This document shows, piece by piece, positions 1 to 5,084 of a DNA stretch of 12,451 bases. Source of the stretch: an uncultured Clostridia bacterium. Its GTDB lineage: Bacteria > Bacillota > Clostridia > Oscillospirales > Oscillospiraceae. The first letter of the stretch is position 1; each line of letters starts with the position of its first letter. Position numbers and translations under genes: made by a program. The notes beneath the pieces were generated by a model. The model ran no database searches. It had not been told where the DNA came from and saw only the letters and a program-made list of their open reading frames with translations. The stretch is taken from positions 1 to 12,451 of the forward strand of contig CANDEH010000072.1 of NCBI GenBank assembly GCA_947383645.1, in the 5' to 3' direction.

Positions 1-1
1 T

Positions 2-46
2 GGCCGCATCGCTGCCGCCCTCGTCAACCTCTTATTCAACTCTTGA
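2..46 (+). CDS. Possible C-terminal end of a gene cut by the window edge
   Basis: Reading from base 2 gives 14 codons, GRIAAALVNLLFNS, then TGA at 44-46. The peptide is hydrophobic and could be a C-terminal helix. Its codons mostly end in C, like the other genes here. A perfect 10-base dyad at 52-73 followed by a T-rich stretch lies directly downstream, as expected of a terminator for a gene ending here. The fragment is too short to identify, and an open frame of this length can arise by chance. Confidence 0.3.
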   Translation, partial: GRIAAALVNLLFNS

Positions 47-51
47 TTCGC

Positions 52-81
52 ATTGTAAATCGTGATTTACAATATATTTTT
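52..81 (+). terminator. AT-rich hairpin with T-tract between convergent genes
   Basis: ATTGTAAATC (52-61) and GATTTACAAT (64-73) are perfect inverted copies around a GT centre. A TATATTTTT run follows on the plus strand. This fits a rho-independent terminator for a gene entering from the left, although the stem is unusually AT-rich. The right arm contains the TAA stop (67-69 on the minus strand) of the DUF4363 gene. An operator for a dimeric regulator is the alternative reading. Confidence 0.4.
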
Positions 82-447
82 GATACTAATCTCCTGGGTC
101 TCCGCCAGAAGCACCAGCTTCTCTGACAGCTGGTTCAGAGCGGTGTGGAAGTCCGGCACGTCCGCCTCGTCGCAGGCGGCGAAGGCGGCGGCGAAGAGGG
201 TCTCCACGTCGTCCAGATCGTCGTGCTCCATGATGGTGTGGAGGAAGGTCTGGCTCTTTTGCCAGCTGCCGTAGCTCGCCTGGAGCTGTTTTTCCGTCTC
301 CTCCCACCGCTCCTCTCCGGCCAGCCGGTCCGCCTCGCCGAGGAGGACCGTCCACTTCTCTGAGCAGTCCCGAATATAGCAGCCGGTCCAGAGCGCGAAG
401 GTCAGCACCGCAGCCAGTACCGCGGCGGGGATAATCAGCGCCTTCAT
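67..447 (-). CDS. DUF4363 family membrane-anchored protein
   Basis: This is a 126-residue protein. Its N terminus (MKALIIPAAVLAAVLTFALW) is a single hydrophobic segment, probably an uncleaved signal-anchor, followed by CYIRDCSEKW. The remainder, about residues 27-126, is soluble, acidic and helical, with an HDDLDDVETLFAAA stretch typical of DUF4363. I chose the ATG at 447 because GGAGG lies 8-12 bases upstream and the hydrophobic segment begins there; a reading open further upstream has no such support. The start overlaps the TGA of the DUF421 gene as ATGA, so translation is probably coupled. DUF4363 proteins are commonly encoded next to DUF421/YetF proteins in clostridia. Their function is unknown, and a role as accessory subunit of the YetF-like protein is inferred only from pairing. 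Confidence 0.85.
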   Translation of the reverse strand: MKALIIPAAVLAAVLTFALWTGCYIRDCSEKWTVLLGEADRLAGEERWEETEKQLQASYGSWQKSQTFLHTIMEHDDLDDVETLFAAAFAACDEADVPDFHTALNQLSEKLVLLAETQEISIKNIL

Positions 448-1127
448 GCTCCCGCCTCCTTGGCCACGCAGGTGACGCTGCCGGCCTCGTCTACGGTCAG
501 GAGAAAGACCTCCCTGGGGGAGGTGATGTTCCGCGCCTTCAGCTGCTTTTGGAGCCAGTCGCCGTTGTATCCGCTGCCCCGGAGATTTTCCGACATCACA
601 TGGCCGTCGTTGATGAGGAGCACCGGCAGCGTCACATCGTCGGGCACGCACAGCGAAACCGCCTTGGGCGTCACCGGGCGGTCCTTGGTGTAGGGCAGGA
701 CGGACACCTTGCCGCTGGTCTCCAGAATGGCGTACTTCACGCTGGCCAGATCCGTGATCCCCTGTCCCCGGAGCTGCTCATAGAGCTCATCCACCGTGAA
801 GCGGTTTTTGGCCAGGGCCTTCTGCACCAGCCGTCCCTCCCGGATAATCAGTGTGGGCTGACCGCAGAGAAGGGAGCGAAAGCGGATGGATTTCAGGTTG
901 CAGTAGCTCAGAATCATGCTCAGGCACAGCAGCGTCACAATGGGCAGTACCCCGTAGACCAGCGGAATGCCGAAGTCCTGCATGGGCACCGCCGCCAGGT
1001 CGGAGATAATCAGCGTCAGCACCAGCTCGCTGGGCTCCAGCTCGCCAATCTGCCGCTTGCCCATGAGCCGCAGGCCCACCATCAGCACGAAGTAGAGGAT
1101 TACGGTTCGAAAAAACGCAGTTGTCAT
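444..1127 (-). CDS. DUF421 / YetF-like membrane protein
   Basis: This 227-residue protein belongs to the DUF421 family (YetF, YcaP, YkjA, YrbG). Hydrophobic segments lie at about residues 5-22, 34-50 and 55-75. The first is followed by the family signature RLMGKRQIGELEPSELV (20-36). The cytosolic part has the usual KNRFTVDELYEQLRGQGI (107-124) and the sequence around YAILETSGKVSVLPY. The start at 1127 gives the typical N terminus MTTAFFRTVILYF and has GAAGGGG upstream. The frame stays open to 1415, but that extension is the glmS ribozyme read backwards and should not be translated. The gene is divergent from glmS and overlaps the DUF4363 gene at its end. YetF proteins affect spore or envelope properties in Bacillus, but the biochemical role is not established. 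Confidence 0.9.
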   Translation of the reverse strand: MTTAFFRTVILYFVLMVGLRLMGKRQIGELEPSELVLTLIISDLAAVPMQDFGIPLVYGVLPIVTLLCLSMILSYCNLKSIRFRSLLCGQPTLIIREGRLVQKALAKNRFTVDELYEQLRGQGITDLASVKYAILETSGKVSVLPYTKDRPVTPKAVSLCVPDDVTLPVLLINDGHVMSENLRGSGYNGDWLQKQLKARNITSPREVFLLTVDEAGSVTCVAKEAGA

Positions 1128-1236
1128 AGTCACACCCCTTCCGGTGTAGGATGGCCGGAGCAGGGGGAAATTATCCACGCTATAGAGGGCGGTGTTTGCC
1201 CCTTTTATAGAGCTTCGCAGAGGGAAAGGAGGACAC

Positions 1237-1252
1237 ATAGACGATAGTCTAT
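1237..1252. repeat. Short inverted repeat just upstream of the ribozyme cleavage site
   Basis: ATAGAC (1237-1242) and GTCTAT (1247-1252) are perfect inverted copies around GATA. The dyad ends five bases before the predicted self-cleavage point of the glmS ribozyme. It could be an operator, a small hairpin in the 5' fragment released by cleavage, or chance. No convincing -35/-10 pair for glmS was found in 1128-1257, though the glmS promoter must lie there if the ribozyme is transcribed. Confidence 0.35.
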
Positions 1253-1257
1253 CATAA

Positions 1258-1436
1258 GCGCCAGCGCCCCCGCAGAGCCGCGGGGGACGACGAGGTGAGG
1301 GGAGTATCGAGGTTTTCGGCGGATGCCCCTCCGTATCGCTCCGGGTGCGCACACAGCCGGCAAATACGCGGGCGACCGCGGAACAAGGGGGCTGTGACCG
1401 GGGAACAGGAGACAAATTATCTGCGAGTTTGTATCC
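1258..1436 (+). ncRNA. glmS ribozyme (GlcN6P-responsive self-cleaving riboswitch)
   Basis: The sequence has the class hallmarks in order. Substrate end A|GCGCC predicts cleavage between 1257 and 1258. The P1 hairpin is CCCCCGC (1267-1273) with GCGGGGG (1280-1286), followed by ACGAGG. The P2 arms GAGGGG (1297-1302) and CCCCTC (1326-1331) enclose the conserved core ATCGAGGTTTTCGGCGGATG. CGTAT (1332-1336) pairs with ATACG (1364-1368) as P3. CACAGCC (1352-1358) pairs with GGCTGTG (1390-1396) as the pseudoknot P3.1. GGA-ACAAA (1408-1416) pairs with TTTGT-TCC (1428-1436) as P4. The class uses glucosamine-6-phosphate as cofactor; cleavage destabilises the glmS message and gives negative feedback. 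glmS follows on the same strand, 234 bases after P4. The 3' boundary is approximate. A minus-strand frame open across it is a shadow. Confidence 0.95.
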
Positions 1437-1521
1437 TTACTTTTTCTTAGAAGACTGCAACGACACTTGATTTTTTAAGAAAAAATCTTGGTGGAGTGCG
1501 TCCCTTTAGGGAAAAAGTAAG
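1436..1521. repeat. AT-rich palindromic element between ribozyme and glmS
   Basis: CTTACTTTTTC (1436-1446) and GAAAAAGTAAG (1511-1521) form a perfect 11-base inverted pair, 64 bases apart. Inside is a perfect hairpin, GATTTTTT (1469-1476) with AAAAAATC (1480-1487) around AAG. A small one, TCCC with GGGA around TTTA (1501-1512), overlaps the right arm. The T-rich arms come first and the A-rich arms second, so this is not the polarity of a rho-independent terminator. The remaining leader, 1522-1653, holds no gene and only short dyads, for example GTGCGC with GCGCAC near 1590-1620. Confidence 0.5.
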
Positions 1522-1670
1522 CAAAAAGAACTTTGATTTCGCTCTTTATCCTGTTGATAAATGGCAGATTTCCGCACGGTGACGGAAGTGCGCCGCGTGG
1601 CGGAGGGAAAGCGCACGGGGGAAAGAGAGCGGTTATACGGATTTTTTGATATCAGGAGGAACCATATACA

Positions 1671-3515
1671 ATGTGCGGTATTGTAGGATATGTTGGAAAT
1701 GAGCAGGCGGCCCCCATTCTGCTGGAGGGGCTGGGCCGCCTGGAGTACCGGGGGTACGACAGCGCCGGCGTGGCGGTGTACTCCCCCAAGGCGGAGGCGC
1801 TGGAGGTCTATAAGGCCAAGGGGCGGCTTCAGGTTCTCTCGGACATGCTCCGCGGCGGCGCCTCGGTGGACGGCGTCACCGGGATCGGACACACCCGCTG
1901 GGCCACCCACGGCGCCCCCAGCGACGTAAACTCCCACCCCCAGGTCAGCCGCAGCGGGAAGATCGCCGTGGTCCACAACGGCATCATTGAGAATTACGCG
2001 GAGCTGAAGGAATTTCTTATGGGCCAGGGGGTCCCCTTCACCTCGGAGACGGACACCGAGGTGGTGGCCCAGCTCATCGCCCACTTCTACGAGGGGGAGC
2101 ACCTGAGCCTTTTGGAGGCGGTGGGCCGGACGCTGCTGCGTCTGGAGGGGGCCTACGCCCTGGGTATCCTCTGCGCCGACGAGCCGAACCAGATCATCGC
2201 CGTGCGCAAGGACAGTCCGCTGATTTTAGGCTACGGGGAGGGGTGCTCCTTCCTGGCCAGCGACGTCACCGCCATCCTGCGCCACACCCGGGAGGTGGGC
2301 TACATGGACGACGGGGAGGTGGCGGTGCTCACCCGGGACGGCATCCAGTGCTACAACTACCTGATGCAGCCCATCGAAAAGGAGGTCGCCCATATCGACT
2401 GGGAGATCGACGCGGCGGAGAAGGGCGGCTACGAGCACTTCATGTTCAAGGAGATCATGGAGCAGCCCCAGGCCCTGCGCCGGTGCATCTTCCCCCGGGT
2501 CCGGGAGGGGGCGGTGTACTTTGAGGACTTCCACCTCAGCGATGACTACATCTGCAGCCTGAAGAAAATCTACATCATCGCCTGCGGCTCCAGCTGGCAT
2601 GTGGGCATGGTGGGCAAGTACCACCTGGAGCGGATGACCCGCATTCCCGTAGAGGTATCCCTGGCCTCGGAGTTCCGGTACATGGACCCCCTGGTGGACG
2701 AGCATACCCTGGTCATGGTCATCAGCCAGTCCGGGGAGACGCTGGACACCCTGGCCGCATTGCGGGAGGCCAGGCGCCTGGGCGCCCACGTCCTCTCCAT
2801 CGTCAACGTGGTGGGCAGCTCCATTGCCCGGGAGTCGGATCAGGTGCTCTACACCTGGGCCGGGCCGGAGATCGCCGTGGCCACCACCAAGGGCTACTCC
2901 ACCCAGCTGGCGGTGGTGAACCTCCTGGGCGTCTACTTTGCCCGGGTGCTGGGCACCATGACCTCCCAGCAGTGCATTGATATTCTGGACGAGATGCTCC
3001 TTTTGCCGGAGAAGATGGAGCAGGTGCTCTCCCGCCCGGAGGAGATCCAGTACTGGGCCTCCCAGTATTTCAACCACGACAGCGTGTTCTACATCGGACG
3101 CAATGTGGACTACGCGTTGGGCCTGGAGGCGTCGCTGAAGCTGAAGGAGATCTCCTACATCCACTCCGAGGCCTACGCCTCCGGGGAGCTCAAGCACGGC
3201 ACCATCAGTCTGGTGGAGGACGGCACCTTGGTGGTGGCCCTTGGGACCTATGGCAAGCTCTTTGACAAGGCCATGAGCAACGTGGTGGAGGTGAAGGCCC
3301 GGGGGGCCGACGTGCTGGCCCTCACCACCGAGAGCCGGGCGCAGGAGATGGCGAAAACCGCCACGGCGGTGCTCACCATCCCCGACGCCCACGAGCTGGT
3401 CCTGCCCAGCCTGGGCGTGATACCCATGCAGCTGTTCGCCTACTATGTGGCCCTGATGCGGGGCTGCGATATTGACAAGCCCCGGAATCTGGCGAAATCG
3501 GTTACGGTTGAGTAA
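1671..3515 (+). CDS. glmS: Glutamine--fructose-6-phosphate aminotransferase (isomerizing)
   Basis: The 614-residue enzyme converts fructose-6-phosphate and glutamine to glucosamine-6-phosphate and glutamate, the first committed step toward UDP-GlcNAc and peptidoglycan. The N terminus MCGIVGYVG exposes the catalytic cysteine after Met removal. The class II glutaminase domain carries GHTRWATHG (73-81), HNGIIEN (102-108) and TDTEV (127-131). Two SIS sugar isomerase domains follow, with CGSSWHVG (305-312), SQSGET (352-357) and EISYIHSEAYASGELKHG (493-510). The C terminus DKPRNLAKSVTVE is canonical and the length is normal. AGGAGG at 1654-1659 sets the start. A glmS ribozyme in the leader indicates feedback by glucosamine-6-phosphate. 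CGSSWHVG differs slightly from the more usual CGTSYHA but keeps the core. Confidence 0.98.
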   Translation: MCGIVGYVGNEQAAPILLEGLGRLEYRGYDSAGVAVYSPKAEALEVYKAKGRLQVLSDMLRGGASVDGVTGIGHTRWATHGAPSDVNSHPQVSRSGKIAVVHNGIIENYAELKEFLMGQGVPFTSETDTEVVAQLIAHFYEGEHLSLLEAVGRTLLRLEGAYALGILCADEPNQIIAVRKDSPLILGYGEGCSFLASDVTAILRHTREVGYMDDGEVAVLTRDGIQCYNYLMQPIEKEVAHIDWEIDAAEKGGYEHFMFKEIMEQPQALRRCIFPRVREGAVYFEDFHLSDDYICSLKKIYIIACGSSWHVGMVGKYHLERMTRIPVEVSLASEFRYMDPLVDEHTLVMVISQSGETLDTLAALREARRLGAHVLSIVNVVGSSIARESDQVLYTWAGPEIAVATTKGYSTQLAVVNLLGVYFARVLGTMTSQQCIDILDEMLLLPEKMEQVLSRPEEIQYWASQYFNHDSVFYIGRNVDYALGLEASLKLKEISYIHSEAYASGELKHGTISLVEDGTLVVALGTYGKLFDKAMSNVVEVKARGADVLALTTESRAQEMAKTATAVLTIPDAHELVLPSLGVIPMQLFAYYVALMRGCDIDKPRNLAKSVTVE

Positions 3516-3519
3516 TTTT

Positions 3520-3735
3520 GTTTGAAGACCGCTTCGCTGGGTCTTCAAACGAGGGGACGGGGGTACGCTTTTTTCCTTGGGACAACTCGTTGTCCCAAGG
3601 AAAAAAGGTCCAAACCGAGCGCGGTTTGCAAGGTGTTTTTCCGAAAACGCGGTTTCCGGAAAAACGATTTTAGATTTTTTGCGGCGCTTGCGCCGCAAAC
3701 TCTCCCGAGGGGCTCTTTGCTGCTGAGGCAGCAAA
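3520..3735. repeat. Array of six consecutive hairpins downstream of glmS
   Basis: There are six inverted repeats in a row. H1: GTTTGAAGACC (3520-3530) with GGTCTTCAAAC (3540-3550). H2: a perfect 17-base stem, TTTTTTCCTTGGGACAA (3569-3585) with 3590-3606, loop CTCG. H3: CAAACCG (3611-3617) with CGGTTTG (3622-3628). H4: GTTTTTCCG (3635-3643) with CGGAAAAAC (3657-3665), plus an inner AAAC/GTTT pair. H5: TTTGCGGCGC (3678-3687) with GCGCCGCAAA (3690-3699). H6: TTTGCTGC (3716-3723) with GCAGCAAA (3728-3735). Most have T-rich left and A-rich right bases and none is followed by a T-tract, so ordinary terminators explain them poorly. H4, H5 and the sequence after H5 recur inverted between rpsJ and rplC. 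Open frames across the array are palindrome artefacts. Confidence 0.85.
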
Positions 3736-3793
3736 ATCGGCGGGGGTGCGGCACGGGGAATCATGGGAATAAAGAAACAGGAGGAAACTACCA

Positions 3794-4861
3794 ATGAGAA
3801 TTGGGAAGCGGGTGACCGCCCTGGGCGTGGCGCTGGTCATGGCCCTGGCTCTGGCGGTGAGCGCCTGCGGTGTGGAGAGCAGCTATCCTCTGGGAAGCGG
3901 GGAGTATTTTACGGTGAGCGCAGCGCCCCTGGGTATCGCGAAAGGTACCTATCGGAACGGGGAGATCACGGTGCCCTTTGAGGCCTATGTGGTGCCCGCC
4001 GGCGCCTCGGTGACCGCTGTGGTGCTGGCCGGCGGTGAGATCCGGGCCAACCCGGAGGGGGGCTATGAGGCGGGCGAGCCGGGACAGCCGGACTCCCCCG
4101 TGGTTATGGGCGGCTCCGGCGAGGCGAGCCTGGTCATGCGGATGGAGGAGGGGAGGAGCAGCCATATGCGCATCTTCTCCGCCTATCTGGATCCCGGCGC
4201 TGAGGAGGCGGTGGAGACCTGCACGGTCATCAGCAAGGACTACTACGACGTTCTGGCCGCCAGCGAGTACATGGAGCTGACGCTGGAGGCCCTGACCACA
4301 CTGCCCCTGGAGCCCATTGACAGCTATCAGGTGAACAACTGGGCCCGGGAGCAGGTGAAGGCGGCGCTGGAGAAGGGCCTGGTGCCGGAGGATCTGGAGG
4401 CGGACCTGCGTGTCAGCATCAACCGCGCGGAGTTCGCCGCGGTGGCGGTGACGCTGTATGAGGCCCTGGGCGGCGAGGAGGGGGAGGAGAAGGACTGCCC
4501 CTTCGCCGATACGGAGGACCCCTATGTGCGCACCGCCTACAGCCTGGGTCTGGTGAACGGCACCGGCGACGGCACCACCTACAGCCCCGCCGACCCTGTG
4601 ACCCGGGAGCAGATGGCGGCGCTGCTGTCCAATGTCTATACCAGGCTGGGCCACGAACTGCCCAAGGCGCTGCCCCAGGCGGAGGCGGCGGCCTTCGCCG
4701 ACGGTGACACCGTGGCGGCCTACGCCAGGGACGCGGTGGCCTTCATGGCGGAGAAGGGGATTCTCACCGGTATGGGGGAGAACCGCTTTATGCCCAAGAA
4801 CGGCTCCACCCGGGAGCAGGCGCTGATCCTGGCCCTGCGGATGGCAGAGATGCTGAAATAG
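3794..4861 (+). CDS. SLH-domain lipoprotein
   Basis: The 355-residue protein starts with a lipoprotein signal: MRIGKR, a hydrophobic stretch (7-22) and lipobox VSAC with Cys25, so it should be lipidated and anchored outside the membrane. Residues 26-180 form an unrecognised region rich in beta-type sequence. The last half carries three S-layer homology repeats, at about 182-225 (NWAREQVKAALEKGLV, INRAEFAAV), 235-286 (CPFADTEDPYVRTAYSLGLV, TREQMAALL) and 300-353 (FADGDTVAAYARDAVAFMAE, STREQALILALRM). SLH domains bind pyruvylated secondary cell wall polymer, so the protein could be tethered to membrane and wall at once. AGGAGG at 3779-3784 supports the start. It lies downstream of the hairpin array and may use glmS read-through; no clear promoter was seen. 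Its role beyond envelope attachment is unknown. Confidence 0.9.
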   Translation: MRIGKRVTALGVALVMALALAVSACGVESSYPLGSGEYFTVSAAPLGIAKGTYRNGEITVPFEAYVVPAGASVTAVVLAGGEIRANPEGGYEAGEPGQPDSPVVMGGSGEASLVMRMEEGRSSHMRIFSAYLDPGAEEAVETCTVISKDYYDVLAASEYMELTLEALTTLPLEPIDSYQVNNWAREQVKAALEKGLVPEDLEADLRVSINRAEFAAVAVTLYEALGGEEGEEKDCPFADTEDPYVRTAYSLGLVNGTGDGTTYSPADPVTREQMAALLSNVYTRLGHELPKALPQAEAAAFADGDTVAAYARDAVAFMAEKGILTGMGENRFMPKNGSTREQALILALRMAEMLK

Positions 4862-4944
4862 TACCGTTCGGGACGGGAAATGGACCGTAGATGACATGCC
4901 TCCGACCGCAGTGGGAGGTCCCCAGCGACCGTGACAACAAAATT

Positions 4945-4976
4945 TTTAAGGTCCTGGGGTTGCCCAGGGCCTTAAA
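4945..4976 (+). terminator. Hairpin after the SLH lipoprotein gene, probable terminator
   Basis: The arm TTAAGGTCCTGGG (4946-4958) pairs with CCCAGGGCCTTAA (4963-4975) around GTTG, with one U-G wobble; 4945 and 4976 extend it by one pair. It is the only strong hairpin between this gene and the next. The 3' side continues as ATTGTGCG rather than a proper T-tract, so termination on the plus strand may be weak. The 83 bases before it show nothing but a short GCCTCC/GGAGGT pair. Confidence 0.55.
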
Positions 4977-4997
4977 TTGTGCGAATATCGCACAATT
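4975..4997. promoter_or_regulatory. Operator-like perfect dyad upstream of the serine hydrolase gene
   Basis: AATTGTGCGA (4975-4984) and TCGCACAATT (4988-4997) are perfect inverted copies around ATA. With 10-base arms and a centre-to-centre geometry near two helical turns, it looks like a site for a dimeric repressor or activator. It lies just upstream of the likely -35 region of the following gene. It is not followed by a T-tract, so it is unlikely to be a terminator. The regulator cannot be named from sequence. Confidence 0.45.
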
Positions 4998-5005
4998 ATG
5001 ACCAC

Positions 5006-5034
5006 TTTATTCCATTTGACAAGCGGAGTATAAT
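5006..5034 (+). promoter_or_regulatory. Possible promoter of the serine hydrolase gene
   Basis: A perfect -10 hexamer TATAAT lies at 5029-5034, 51 bases before the chosen start codon. A perfect TTGACA at 5016-5021 is only 7 bases from it, too close to act as its -35. At the usual 17-base distance the sequence is TTTATT (5006-5011), a weak -35. With TTGACA as -35, no good -10 lies 16-18 bases downstream. TATAAT with the weak -35, possibly helped by an activator at the 4975-4997 dyad, is my preferred reading. Confidence 0.4.
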
Positions 5035-5084
5035 GGTCTTATGCGACATTACCAGCACACCATATGGGAAAGGAATATGCGCCT

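Noticed and set aside
1128..1415. N-terminal extension of the DUF421 gene
   Set aside because: The extra residues are the antisense of the glmS ribozyme and of the intergenic region. The family N terminus and a binding site are at 1127.
1533..1561. Possible promoter TTGATT, 17 bases, GATAAA downstream of the ribozyme
   Set aside because: Both hexamers match consensus at only four of six positions. It would bypass the ribozyme, so stronger evidence would be needed.
3522..3797. Open frames on both strands across the glmS-downstream region
   Set aside because: They are produced by the palindromic hairpin array. They have no binding site and a low-complexity Arg/Lys/Phe composition mirrored on both strands.
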